From NCBI GenBank assembly GCA_001898145.1, contig MKSR01000047.1:248001-312000 (forward strand): a DNA stretch of 64,000 bases. The letters are read 5' to 3'. Below the pieces are notes generated by a model. It did not search any database. It was not told the origin of the DNA and saw nothing but the letters and a program-made list of their open reading frames with translations. This document shows positions 7,714 through 16,132 of this stretch, in pieces; positions within the stretch are counted from its first letter, which is position 1, and each line of letters starts with the position of its first letter. The DNA comes from Dyadobacter sp. 50-39 (GTDB lineage Bacteria; Bacteroidota; Bacteroidia; Cytophagales; Spirosomataceae). Position numbers and translations under genes: made by a program.

Positions 7714-9492
7714 TTATTTTGCAATGTCGATCTGCACCGGCTTACCCTTGATGGTATTGCCATCCATCGCCCGCAACACCGCGCGTGCATCACGCTCAGG
7801 TACATCCACGAATGTGAATTTGTCATAAATGTCGATCGCCCCGATGGTTTTGCCAGGAATGTTGGCTTCGCCGGCGATAGCGCCCACGATGTCTTTCGGC
7901 ATAATGTGGTCTTTGCGGCCAAGGCTCAAAAACAAGCGGGTCATACCAGCCTCGGGAGCCGATTGACGGCGCTCGCCACGATCACCTCCGCGGTCACCGC
8001 GCTCGGCACGTGGTGCATAACGGTCGCCGCCGCGGTCGCCAAAGCGGCCGCCTTCACGACGGTCACCGCCTCTTTCGAAACGGCTTCCTCCCTCACGACG
8101 ATCGCCACGTCCAAAACGGTCGTTGCCGCCTTCGCGACGGTCGCCGCGGCGCTCTTCCCACGCCAGGTTGCTGTCGGAGTATTCGTTTTTCTGAACACCC
8201 ATGATCTGCTTGGCCATAGCGCCAACAATCTGCTCGGTAGAGAAACCGCTGTGGTGCAGCATTTCGAGTACGTCGTTATACAGTTCCTCGTCGTTGCTGT
8301 CTTTGATAGAAGCTGAAATGTTCTCCACAAAGCGCGCCTTGCGAACGCCAACGATATCTTCGAAAGAAGGAATGACACCTTTTTCGATTTTTACCTTGGT
8401 ATAACCTTCGATGGATTTCAGACGGTATTTTTCGTCACGGGCAACCAATGAGAATGCCTTACCGGACATCCCCGCACGGCCTGTACGGCCGATCCGGTGT
8501 ACGTAGTACTCTTCGTCCATTGGAATGTCGTAGTTGATCACCCCGTCCAGTCCGCTTACGTCGATACCACGTGCCGCAACATCGGTAGCAACCAGGATGG
8601 TAGTAACACCCGCCTTGAACTTGCTCATAACATTGCTGCGCTGCTGCTGGCGCAGATCACCGTGAATACCTTCCGACGCATAGCCACGGAGTTGCAGGTC
8701 TTCTACGATTTCATCCACTTTGCGTTTGGTATTACAGAAAACCAGCAGGGATTTAATATGGTACATATCGATCAGGCGTGTCATTACTTCGACTTTCGCC
8801 TGTGGTTTTACTTCAAAATAAACCTGTTCGATATTCTGGTTGGTCAATTCATTACGAACTACCTTAATTAAGGTTGGATCGTTGAGGAAGCGTTTGGTAA
8901 TCGACATGATCGGCTTGGACATGGTTGCCGAGAAAAGGATCGTCTGGCGATCTTCCGGCATGTCGGCCAGGATGCTTTCGATGTCTTCACGGAAGCCCAT
9001 ATCGAGCATTTCGTCCGCTTCGTCAAGCACCATCATGCGTACTTCGTCGAATTTCAAAGTGCGACGCTCCATATGGTCCATTACGCGGCCCGGAGTTCCT
9101 ACTACTATATGTACCCCTTTTTTGAGGGAGCGGATCTGACGGTCTATCGAGTCACCACCATAGATGGCTTCGATGCGCACGCCGCGCAAATATTTGGCCA
9201 AACGGCCAAGTTCTTCGGATACCTGCACCGCCAATTCACGGGTAGGGCAAAGGATCAGGGCTTGTACTGCGTTGTTGGAAGTATCTATTCTTTCCAGCAC
9301 GGGAATTCCGAAGGCAGCCGTTTTACCGGTACCAGTCTGGGCCTGACCAATTACGTCAGAGCCCTGCATTACTGCCGGGATTCCTTGTGCCTGTATCGGT
9401 GAGGGTTTCTCAAAACCCATTTCTTGCAAGGCTTTCAGGATGTTTTCGTTGAGTCCAAGCTCTTCGAAAGTTTGAAAAGTTTCAGTAGTCAT
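7714..9492 (-). CDS. DEAD-box ATP-dependent RNA helicase with DbpA-type RNA-binding domain
   Basis: I chose the ATG at 9492 (MTTETFQTFEELGLNENIL), the usual DEAD-box start, over an ATG at 9606 that would translate the leader; this gives 592 residues. Helicase motifs in order: Q motif (FEKPSPIQAQ), I (AQTGTGKT), Ia (PTRELAVQ), II (VLDEADEML), III (FSATM), V (ATDVAARGID), VI (HRIGRTGRAG). After the core come a dimerization/linker region, an RGG-like segment rich in Gly, Arg and Asp (about residues 450-520), and a C-terminal DbpA RNA-binding domain (TRLFLSLGRKDHIMP). The order matches CsdA/DeaD, which act in ribosome assembly and cold adaptation. It has its own promoter and a leader of about 315 bases. 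Confidence 0.95.
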   Translation of the reverse strand: MTTETFQTFEELGLNENILKALQEMGFEKPSPIQAQGIPAVMQGSDVIGQAQTGTGKTAAFGIPVLERIDTSNNAVQALILCPTRELAVQVSEELGRLAKYLRGVRIEAIYGGDSIDRQIRSLKKGVHIVVGTPGRVMDHMERRTLKFDEVRMMVLDEADEMLDMGFREDIESILADMPEDRQTILFSATMSKPIMSITKRFLNDPTLIKVVRNELTNQNIEQVYFEVKPQAKVEVMTRLIDMYHIKSLLVFCNTKRKVDEIVEDLQLRGYASEGIHGDLRQQQRSNVMSKFKAGVTTILVATDVAARGIDVSGLDGVINYDIPMDEEYYVHRIGRTGRAGMSGKAFSLVARDEKYRLKSIEGYTKVKIEKGVIPSFEDIVGVRKARFVENISASIKDSNDEELYNDVLEMLHHSGFSTEQIVGAMAKQIMGVQKNEYSDSNLAWEERRGDRREGGNDRFGRGDRREGGSRFERGGDRREGGRFGDRGGDRYAPRAERGDRGGDRGERRQSAPEAGMTRLFLSLGRKDHIMPKDIVGAIAGEANIPGKTIGAIDIYDKFTFVDVPERDARAVLRAMDGNTIKGKPVQIDIAK

Positions 9493-9813
9493 TCTATTGC
9501 TTTTAGTATTAATTCTTGGTTTGAACGGTTGATCCGGTCTGGGGAGAATGAGGGCTAACAGCACAATGATCCTGCGGGACAAGTCCAACAAATGCATTGG
9601 TTCCAATCAAGTTGGACCACACCTCCGGCATGCCGGTTTTACTCGTAATAAATTGAAAGGGATTGCACAAAGCCCACCACTAACCATCCGTGGGGCTCTG
9701 CGTGTGAACGGTAGGTCCAGCCGGGACAAATTTTGAGGCTGGCAGGTGATCTGTAAATGTACTAGACCGTTTATGAGCAGAGAAGCGAACGGATGTTCCT
9801 TCAAATTGTGACG
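9493..9813 (-). promoter_or_regulatory. Long structured 5' leader of the DEAD-box helicase mRNA
   Basis: About 315 bases lie between the predicted start point near 9808 and the ATG at 9492. On the minus strand I see several hairpins: CCAGCC/GGCTGG; AGCCCCAC/GTGGGCT with a bulge; the self-complementary CCGGCATGCCGG (9625-9636); and GTCCAAC/GTTGGAC (9617-9611 with 9589-9583) enclosing ATTG-GAAC-CAAT. The short open frames here on both strands look like chance. Long leaders of cold-shock helicase mRNAs in other bacteria control translation or stability, so a regulatory RNA is plausible here. It matches no riboswitch class I recognise. Confidence 0.55.
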
Positions 9814-9845
9814 CAAAAGTAAAAACAATATTCGGTAATCGCAAA
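9814..9845 (-). promoter_or_regulatory. Bacteroidota-type promoter for the DEAD-box helicase
   Basis: On the minus strand: TTTG (9845-9842), 20 bases, then TACTTTTG (9821-9814). This fits the sigma-ABfr consensus TTTG-N19-21-TAnnTTTG. The start of transcription should be near 9808. Confidence 0.75.
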
Positions 9846-9885
9846 TGCTTTTGAGAAAGTAATTGTAATATTTTTAGAAAACGAA

Positions 9886-9913
9886 AACCCGGCTCACAAA
9901 GAGTGGCCGGGTT
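9886..9913 (-). terminator. Intrinsic terminator after alanine dehydrogenase
   Basis: Stem AACCCGGC (9886-9893) / GCCGGGTT (9906-9913) with a 12-base loop, followed on the minus strand by TTCGTTTTC. It lies 21 bases past the stop codon of the alanine dehydrogenase gene. Confidence 0.8.
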
Positions 9914-9934
9914 GGTTTAGTCAGGTTTGCTGAT

Positions 9935-11047
9935 TCAGAATAATTCCTTGACGTCCGTATAAGGCAGATGCCAGGCTTCGGCAACACCTTTAAATACTAC
10001 TTTTCCGTGAACTACATTCAATCCCTTACGCAGTTCCTCATTGGTTGAGCAAGCCTGTTTCCAGCCCTGATTGGCCAATTGCAGTGCATAGGGGAGTGTA
10101 GCATTGGTGAGTGCCAGCGTGGAGGTGTATGGCACTGCGCCCGGCATGTTGGCCACGCAATAATGTACGACACCGTCCACTTCGTAGATCGGATCTTCGT
10201 GTGTAGTGGCTTTGGAAGTTTCAAAACAGCCGCCCTGGTCGATGGCTACATCCACCATGACCGTTCCGGGTTTCATCAGTTTGAGCATGTCGCGTGTGAT
10301 CAGCGACGGCGCTTTTGCGCCCGGGATCAGCACGCCGCCAATGATCAGGTTAGTGCTCTGGATGAGCTCGCGGATGTTGTATTCATTGGACATAACCGTG
10401 TCCACGTTGGCCGGCATAATGTCTTCCAGATAGCGAAGGCGTGCCAGGCTGATATCGACGATTGTTACATTGGCTCCCAATCCCGCCGCCATTTTAGCAG
10501 CCTGGGTGCCTACAATCCCGCCGCCAAGCACGAGCACATTCGCTGGTTTTACACCTGCCACGCCGCCAAGCAGGATGCCGAATCCACCCATTGGCTTTTC
10601 GAGGTATTTGGCGCCTTCCTGGATCGCCATACGCCCGGCTACTTCGCTCATCGGAACAAGCAGCGGAAGGCTTCTGTCTGTCTTTTCTACGGTTTCATAA
10701 GCGAGGCAAACTGCTTTGCGCTCGATCATGGCATGGGTGAGGGGCTCGGAGGAGGCGAAGTGGAAGTAGGTGAACAGGAGCTGGTTTTCCTTAATGAGTG
10801 GGTATTCACTGGCGATTGGCTCCTTCACTTTGATGATCATCTCGGCAATGCCGTAAACTTCTTCGATGGTTGGTAGAATGCCGGCGCCTGCTTGTGTGTA
10901 TTGCTCATCTGTAAAACCGCTGCCTTTGCCCGCATCTGCCTGCACGTACACTGTGTGTCCGTGCTTACGCAGCTCTGTGACTCCTGCGGGCGTTAAAGCT
11001 ACCCGGTTCTCGTTGTTCTTGATTTCTTTGGGGACACCAATGATCAT
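9935..11047 (-). CDS. ald: Alanine dehydrogenase
   Basis: This NAD-dependent enzyme interconverts L-alanine and pyruvate plus ammonium. It has 370 residues, the standard length. The N-terminal substrate domain begins MIIGVPKEIKNNENRVAL with R15; K75 in KVKEP and H96 in YFHFAS are the expected pyruvate-site residues. The Rossmann motif VLVLGGGIVGTQAA lies near residue 175, and VDVAIDQGG supplies the catalytic Asp near 270. The gene is divergent from an Lrp/AsnC-family regulator 173 bases away, the arrangement often seen where Lrp-type proteins sense alanine and control ald. A -7-like element (TAATTTTG, 11092-11085 on the minus strand) lies 38 bases upstream, with a TTG 23 bases further. Confidence 0.96.
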   Translation of the reverse strand: MIIGVPKEIKNNENRVALTPAGVTELRKHGHTVYVQADAGKGSGFTDEQYTQAGAGILPTIEEVYGIAEMIIKVKEPIASEYPLIKENQLLFTYFHFASSEPLTHAMIERKAVCLAYETVEKTDRSLPLLVPMSEVAGRMAIQEGAKYLEKPMGGFGILLGGVAGVKPANVLVLGGGIVGTQAAKMAAGLGANVTIVDISLARLRYLEDIMPANVDTVMSNEYNIRELIQSTNLIIGGVLIPGAKAPSLITRDMLKLMKPGTVMVDVAIDQGGCFETSKATTHEDPIYEVDGVVHYCVANMPGAVPYTSTLALTNATLPYALQLANQGWKQACSTNEELRKGLNVVHGKVVFKGVAEAWHLPYTDVKELF

Positions 11048-11220
11048 CGGTATGTAAGTGTTATATAGTTTAGATTAAAGAGACCAAAATTAATTTCTGG
11101 CAGAAAAACATACTACAACAGGAAAAAAAGATAGAAAAGAAATCTATTTTTGGCCTGTTCGACAAGAAAAATTTCTCCCGGTAACGCTCACAGACTGTTT
11201 CCTGCCACAAAAAATACTTT

Positions 11221-11682
11221 ATGCAACCCGATCAGACCGACCGCAAGATTCTGGATCTACTACAAAACAATGCCCAGATGACCATCAAGGAGATCGCTAG
11301 TAAGATCAATTTGTCGGTTACGCCTGTGCATGAGCGTATCAGGAAGCTTGAAAAAGAGGGATATATCGACAAATACGTGTGCCTGCTCAACCGCCGTAAA
11401 CTGGGGAAAAGCCTGGTCGTGTATTGTAATGTGACCCTGGACAAGCAACGCAAAGAGAGCTTTGAGGATTTCAATCAGGCCATCGTACAAATGCCCGAAG
11501 TGCTGGAATGCTCGGTGGTTTCGGGCAATTTTGACTACATGCTGAAAGTGGTTGTCGAAGATGGCGAGGCGTACAATCAGTTTTATCAACATAAACTTTC
11601 TGCCCTGTCGAGCGTGTTACACATCAGCAGTTATTTCGTAATTTCCGAAATTAAGTACACCACCGGAATCGCTGTATTGTAA
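11221..11682 (+). CDS. Lrp/AsnC family transcriptional regulator
   Basis: The protein has 153 residues. The N-terminal winged helix-turn-helix begins TDRKILDLLQNNAQMTIKEI with recognition helix region NLSVTPVHERIRKLEKEG. The C-terminal RAM/AsnC ligand domain follows (VLECSVVSGNFDYMLKVVV), with the conserved Gly-x-x-Asp-Tyr that shapes the amino-acid pocket. Divergence from ald suggests it regulates alanine use; that link is inference from position. It probably also regulates itself. No downstream gene is tightly coupled: the radical SAM gene starts 66 bases later. Confidence 0.92.
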   Translation: MQPDQTDRKILDLLQNNAQMTIKEIASKINLSVTPVHERIRKLEKEGYIDKYVCLLNRRKLGKSLVVYCNVTLDKQRKESFEDFNQAIVQMPEVLECSVVSGNFDYMLKVVVEDGEAYNQFYQHKLSALSSVLHISSYFVISEIKYTTGIAVL

Positions 11683-11748
11683 TTATCAACGCTATTTAAA
11701 CTGATCATCAGGCCGGTAGGCGCGTGCTGATCGCTGAATGCACAGCAT

Positions 11749-12771
11749 ATGAACAAGAATTTTAAGGATGGCCTGAACCTGATGTCCAAAGTGACGCCGA
11801 AGCGTGCATGGAATGCGATGCAGATATTGGGAAGCTATTTTTATTCCAAAATGACAGGAAACCCGGTGCATTGGGGCATGCCGCTCGCGATTTCTTTTGA
11901 ACCGACCACCTCCTGTAACCTTCGCTGCCCTGAATGCCCCAGCGGACTCCGCTCGTTCACACGCCCGACGGGTATGATGGAGGAAAAGCTCTACAAAAGA
12001 ACCATCGACGAGCTGGCCGATACTTTACTATACCTTATATTTTATTTCCAGGGAGAGCCCTACCTGCATCCGAAATTTTTCGAGCTGGTCAGATATGCCC
12101 ACGATAAGGGCATTTATACCGCTACTTCTACCAACGCGCATTACCTCACCGACGAGAAAGCACGCAAAACCGTGGAGTCTGGCCTGGACCGCCTGATTAT
12201 TTCCATTGACGGGACCACCCAGGATGTTTATCAGCAATACCGTGTCGGCGGTAACCTGGAAAAAGTGCTGGAAGGCACACGCAACATTGTTAAATGGAAA
12301 AAGGAGCTGAAATCGGCGACACCGCATGTGATTTTCCAGTTTCTTGTAGTGAAGCCCAACGAGCACCAGATAGAGGATGTAAAGAAGCTGGCAGAGGAAA
12401 TGGGCGTGGATGAGGTAGGCTTAAAAACTGCCCAGATTTATGATTATGAGGAAGGGTCCGATCTGATCCCGACCATCGAAAAATATTCGCGTTACCAGGC
12501 CCAGGCTGACGGCAAGTACTCGATCAAAAATAAATTTGTAGACCACTGCTGGAAAATGTGGCACTCTTGCGTGATCACCTGGGATGGCGCTGTGGTGCCC
12601 TGCTGCTTTGACAAGGACGCCGAGTACAAGCTCGGTGATATGAAAACTTCCACCTTCCGGCAGTTATGGAAAGGCAAGAAGTACCGCGACTTCCGGGCTT
12701 CGTTGATCAGATCCCGTTCAGAGATAGAGATGTGCAAGAACTGTACAGAGGGAACGCAGGTATGGGCGTGA
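11749..12771 (+). CDS. Radical SAM/SPASM domain protein
   Basis: The protein has 340 residues. The radical SAM cluster motif CxxxCxxC is at C56-C60-C63 (TTSCNLRCPECPSG). GEPYLHP and the ISIDGTTQDVYQQYR strand are typical of the SPASM branch. The C-terminal SPASM cluster ligands appear in HCWKMWHSC, VVPCCFDKD and EMCKNC. Members modify peptides or sugar precursors, or work on unknown substrates; many Bacteroidota carry this type with an N-terminal helix like MQILGSYFYSKMTGNPVHWG. No precursor peptide gene is visible next to it, so the substrate is unknown. Confidence 0.9.
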   Translation: MNKNFKDGLNLMSKVTPKRAWNAMQILGSYFYSKMTGNPVHWGMPLAISFEPTTSCNLRCPECPSGLRSFTRPTGMMEEKLYKRTIDELADTLLYLIFYFQGEPYLHPKFFELVRYAHDKGIYTATSTNAHYLTDEKARKTVESGLDRLIISIDGTTQDVYQQYRVGGNLEKVLEGTRNIVKWKKELKSATPHVIFQFLVVKPNEHQIEDVKKLAEEMGVDEVGLKTAQIYDYEEGSDLIPTIEKYSRYQAQADGKYSIKNKFVDHCWKMWHSCVITWDGAVVPCCFDKDAEYKLGDMKTSTFRQLWKGKKYRDFRASLIRSRSEIEMCKNCTEGTQVWA

Positions 12772-12935
12772 AACATTCAGCTTTTTTCTGTCCAAATTAT
12801 TTTTAATTAAATAATAATATCATTTAATATTCTCATTTTCAGGTAGTTTGATGTTTAATTGAAAACTCCGTGGAACATTTCTTGGTAGATTGCCCCGAAT
12901 AATAGAAATTTGACCTTGGTAACTCAAATGAATAC

Positions 12936-13724
12936 ATGGGCAAAGTAATTGCAATTGCAAACCAAAAGGGAGGCGTAGGGAAAACCACCACTGCTATAAA
13001 CCTTGCGGCCAGTTTGGCCGCGCTAGAATTCCGCACACTTATTATCGACGCCGACCCGCAGGCGAATTCCACCTCGGGCCTCGGGTTTAATCCGCAGGAG
13101 ATGGAGAACAGCATTTACGAATGCATGGTAGAGCAGGCCAGGACCTCGGAGATTATCTTACAAACGGATTTTCCCAACCTGAACCTGCTGCCCTCACACA
13201 TCGACCTGGTGGGTGCGGAGATTGAAATGATCAATCTCAAAAACCGCGAGCACCGAATGAAGGATGCCATTGCGGAAGTGCGCGATGATTACGATTTTAT
13301 CATCATTGACTGCTCTCCCTCACTGGGTCTGATCACGATCAACAGCCTTACTGCCGCCGACTCGGTTATCATCCCTGTCCAATGTGAGTATTTTGCACTG
13401 GAAGGGCTCGGTAAGCTGTTGAATACCATAACGATTATCCAGTCCCGTCTGAATACTAACCTGATCATCGAGGGCATCCTGCTCACGATGTACGATCTCC
13501 GCTTGCGTCTGTCCAACCAGGTGGTGACCGAGGTTACCAATCACTTCGAATCTCTTGTTTTCAACACCATCATACCTCGTAACGTACGTATCAGTGAGGC
13601 ACCGAGCTTTGGTATTCCTGTCATGGCGCAGGATTCAGACAGCAAAGGAGCTGTAAGCTACCTGAACCTTGCAAGAGAGATTCTCACTAAAAACGGTTTG
13701 CTGTCTTCCGACAGGGTGAACTGA
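12936..13724 (+). CDS. parA: ParA chromosome-partitioning ATPase
   Basis: The protein has 262 residues. It begins with the deviant Walker A motif KGGVGKTTTAINLA (residues 10-23), then IIDADPQANSTSGLG (Walker A') and FIIIDCSPSLGLITIN (Walker B). This is the chromosomal Soj/ParA type without an N-terminal DNA-binding extension. It works with ParB, encoded 21 bases downstream, to segregate replication origins. It heads a cluster conserved in the phylum: parA, parB, DUF5683, dapB, lepB. I do not see a complete parS palindrome nearby. Confidence 0.97.
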   Translation: MGKVIAIANQKGGVGKTTTAINLAASLAALEFRTLIIDADPQANSTSGLGFNPQEMENSIYECMVEQARTSEIILQTDFPNLNLLPSHIDLVGAEIEMINLKNREHRMKDAIAEVRDDYDFIIIDCSPSLGLITINSLTAADSVIIPVQCEYFALEGLGKLLNTITIIQSRLNTNLIIEGILLTMYDLRLRLSNQVVTEVTNHFESLVFNTIIPRNVRISEAPSFGIPVMAQDSDSKGAVSYLNLAREILTKNGLLSSDRVN

Positions 13725-13745
13725 TCACGATAGTACGAACAGGCA

Positions 13746-14663
13746 ATGGAGAATAGCAGCAAGACGAAAAAAATGACCGGACTGGGAAGAGGACTAGGCG
13801 CTCTTCTGCAAGACTCTGAGAAGATTAACACGCCCAGAACCAGCACACGCATTTCGCAGGCAGAGGTTATCGGCTCAATGAGTGAAATCGATGTGAGCCA
13901 GATAGAGGCTAACCCTTACCAGCCACGTACGAAGTTTGACCAGGAGTCACTCGACGAACTGGCCGATTCTATCCGCGTGCAGGGCATTATACAGCCTATC
14001 ACCGTCCGGCAGCTTTCCGAAGACTCCTTTCAGCTGATTTCCGGGGAGCGCCGTTTGCAAGCCTCTCGGTCGCTGGGCATGACTACCATTCCGGCGTATA
14101 TCCGGACGGCCAACGACCAGCAAATGCTGGAAATGGCGCTGATCGAAAACATCCAGCGCGAAAACCTGAATGCGATCGAGATTGCACTGAGCTACCAGCG
14201 GCTGATTCTGGAATGTAGTCTGAAACAGGAGGAGCTGGGCGCGCGCGTGGGTAAGAACCGCACGACGGTCAACAACTATATCCGCCTGCTGAAACTGCCA
14301 CCGGTTATCCAGGCCGCATTGCGCGACGATAAGATCAGTATGGGTCACGCCAGGGCGCTGATTACGATCAACAGCGATCAGAGCCAGCTCAATATTTTTA
14401 ACCAGATCATCGAGGAAGGATGGTCGGTGCGGAAGGTGGAGGACGAGGTACGGAAGCTTGGAATGGTGAGCAATGTCGCTTCTGAGTCTAAAAAGCAGCC
14501 GACAATTAATCAGGAAATAAAGTCGTTACAGTTCCAGCTTTCATCCTTCTTTGGGGCGAAAGTGTCCGTGAAGAGTAATGAGCAGCACAAAGGTGAAATC
14601 AAGATCCCTTTTGGCTCTCAGGACGAACTGAAAAAGATTTTAGAAACACTGAAATTCAAATAA
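13746..14663 (+). CDS. parB: ParB/Spo0J chromosome-partitioning protein
   Basis: The protein has 305 residues. The N-terminal region KKMTGLGRGLGALLQD contains the LGRGLxAL motif that contacts ParA. The CTP-binding ParB/Srx domain has IEANPYQPRTKFD and LISGERRLQASRSLG, the latter holding the GERR phosphate-binding motif. The helix-turn-helix spans ECSLKQEELGARVGKNRTTVNNYIRLLKLP. The C-terminal dimerization segment is at about 260-305. ParB loads on parS and slides as a CTP-dependent clamp. The next gene starts four bases after its stop. Confidence 0.96.
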   Translation: MENSSKTKKMTGLGRGLGALLQDSEKINTPRTSTRISQAEVIGSMSEIDVSQIEANPYQPRTKFDQESLDELADSIRVQGIIQPITVRQLSEDSFQLISGERRLQASRSLGMTTIPAYIRTANDQQMLEMALIENIQRENLNAIEIALSYQRLILECSLKQEELGARVGKNRTTVNNYIRLLKLPPVIQAALRDDKISMGHARALITINSDQSQLNIFNQIIEEGWSVRKVEDEVRKLGMVSNVASESKKQPTINQEIKSLQFQLSSFFGAKVSVKSNEQHKGEIKIPFGSQDELKKILETLKFK

Positions 14664-14666
14664 GCG

Positions 14667-15362
14667 TTGAAAAACTGGGTATTGTTAGGGTTGATTTTGC
14701 TGGTTTCAGGTCGGATCGCAGCACAGACGGAGGGTAAGAAAGACAGCCTGAAAATCGGAAAGTTGACGGCTGTACCCCTGGACAGCGCTACGCTGGCCCA
14801 GGCCGACACGTTAAAAAACGTTAAAAAGAAGTGGATGCCCGTGCCGAAGACCGCCACAAGACTGGCGTTCATTCCCGGGGCAGGACAGATTTACAACCGT
14901 GACTATTGGAAGGCGCCTATCGTGTACCTGGCTTTTGGAGGGGGGCTTTATACCTATTATCTCAATACGATCAAGTACCGCGATTTTCTGGGTGCCTACG
15001 AGTCATTTTATGTGCTGGATAAGAACGATCCCAAGTACGGCCAGCGCAAGCAGGAACTTAGCGGCGATGACGACACAGTGCGGGTAAGGGTAAGGAACCT
15101 GCTTAACACAAGCAGCGAGTACCGGGATATCACCCACAGCCAGGCCATCCGTCAGAAAAATTACTGGCGCAGAAACCGGGGTTTTGCATTGATTGTAACG
15201 GGATTGATTTACACGCTGTCAATCATTGAGGCCAATGTGGCAGCTCACTTGAAGACATTCGATCTATCCGACGATCTGACTTTGAATGTGAGCCCGAAGC
15301 TGAATCAACCTTCCATGCGCACGCCGACGCCGGGTGTAAGGATGGTTTTTAATTTCAAATGA
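14667..15362 (+). CDS. DUF5683 domain membrane protein, TTG start
   Basis: The start is TTG at 14667; an in-frame stop (the parB TAA at 14661-14663) lies only one codon upstream, so no ATG is available before the signal peptide KNWVLLGLILLVSGRIAAQ. The protein has 231 residues. The DUF5683 signature is RLAFIPGAGQIYNRDYWKAP, a hairpin of short membrane segments with the conserved PGxGQxYN motif, followed by a second hydrophobic segment near 165-185. The domain is common in Bacteroidota between parB and dapB. Its function is unknown; the position suggests envelope or growth-linked work. Confidence 0.9.
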   Translation: MKNWVLLGLILLVSGRIAAQTEGKKDSLKIGKLTAVPLDSATLAQADTLKNVKKKWMPVPKTATRLAFIPGAGQIYNRDYWKAPIVYLAFGGGLYTYYLNTIKYRDFLGAYESFYVLDKNDPKYGQRKQELSGDDDTVRVRVRNLLNTSSEYRDITHSQAIRQKNYWRRNRGFALIVTGLIYTLSIIEANVAAHLKTFDLSDDLTLNVSPKLNQPSMRTPTPGVRMVFNFK

Positions 15363-15395
15363 TTTAAAAGAGTACTGATTTCAAATAACAGATTA

Positions 15396-16109
15396 ATGAG
15401 AATACTATTACTGGGGTACGGAAAGATGGGAAAGACGATCGAGCAGATTGCCGTTGAGCGCGGGCATTCGATCGTCGGGAAAATTGACGTGCAAAACCGG
15501 GCGGATATGGACAAGTTGCAGACCGGCGACGTAGATGTGGCCATCGAATTCAGCTCGCCCGAGTCCGCATTTGAAAATATCATTTATTGCCTTAAAAAGG
15601 GATGGCCGATCGTATGCGGTACTACCGGCTGGCTCGACCGCCGCACCGAAGTAGAGGCGCTTTGCAAAGCCCAAACCGGATCATTCTTCTACGCATCCAA
15701 TTACAGCATTGGCGTCAACCTGTTCTTCCGCCTCAACCGCATGCTGGCGCGGCTAATGAACGGCCATGAGTATCAGAGCTCGATGACGGAAGTTCATCAC
15801 ATCCACAAACTTGACGCTCCGAGCGGCACGGCCATTACCCTTGCCGAAGGCATTATCGAGGAAATTGAAGACGTCGAAGGCTGGAAACTCGCCCCTGAGA
15901 GCGAGGACGGTTACTTGCAAATCCTGGCAGAGCGACGTGGCGAAGTGCCAGGTACGCACATTGTCCGGTATGAATCCGAAGTAGATGCGATCGAGATATC
16001 CCACACTGCCCACAACCGCCAGGGCTTTGCGCTGGGCGCTGTGGTAGCTGCCGAATGGCTTCCCGGCAAGTTCGGGGTCTTTGGGATGAACGACCTCCTC
16101 AAAATTTAA
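15396..16109 (+). CDS. dapB: 4-hydroxy-tetrahydrodipicolinate reductase
   Basis: This is the second step of the diaminopimelate/lysine branch. The protein has 237 residues, shorter than the enterobacterial enzyme but normal for this phylum. The nucleotide-binding motif is [16 protein letters not shown] at the N-terminus. VCGTTGW and [16 protein letters not shown] follow. The catalytic signature is [14 protein letters not shown], with the His pair, Lys and substrate-binding SGTA loop. It sits in the par/lep cluster, 33 bases after the DUF5683 gene and 23 bases before lepB, so one transcript is likely. Confidence 0.96.
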   Translation: MRILLLGYGKMGKTIEQIAVERGHSIVGKIDVQNRADMDKLQTGDVDVAIEFSSPESAFENIIYCLKKGWPIVCGTTGWLDRRTEVEALCKAQTGSFFYASNYSIGVNLFFRLNRMLARLMNGHEYQSSMTEVHHIHKLDAPSGTAITLAEGIIEEIEDVEGWKLAPESEDGYLQILAERRGEVPGTHIVRYESEVDAIEISHTAHNRQGFALGAVVAAEWLPGKFGVFGMNDLLKI

Positions 16110-16132
16110 AGTATTTAACTATCAATCATCGC

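Noticed and set aside
7906-8378. Ala/Val-rich open frames on both strands opposite and beside the helicase C-terminus
   Set aside because: They are shifted readings of the repeated Gly/Arg codons of the RGG-like part of the helicase gene.
9548-9828. Short open frames on both strands within the helicase leader
   Set aside because: They lack conserved-looking sequence and overlap hairpins; the leader with its own promoter explains the region better.
12869-12877. CGTGGAACA just upstream of parA, resembling half of a parS palindrome
   Set aside because: The left half does not mirror it (TGAAAACTC instead of TGTTCCACG-like), so it is not a full parS site; I therefore do not report one.
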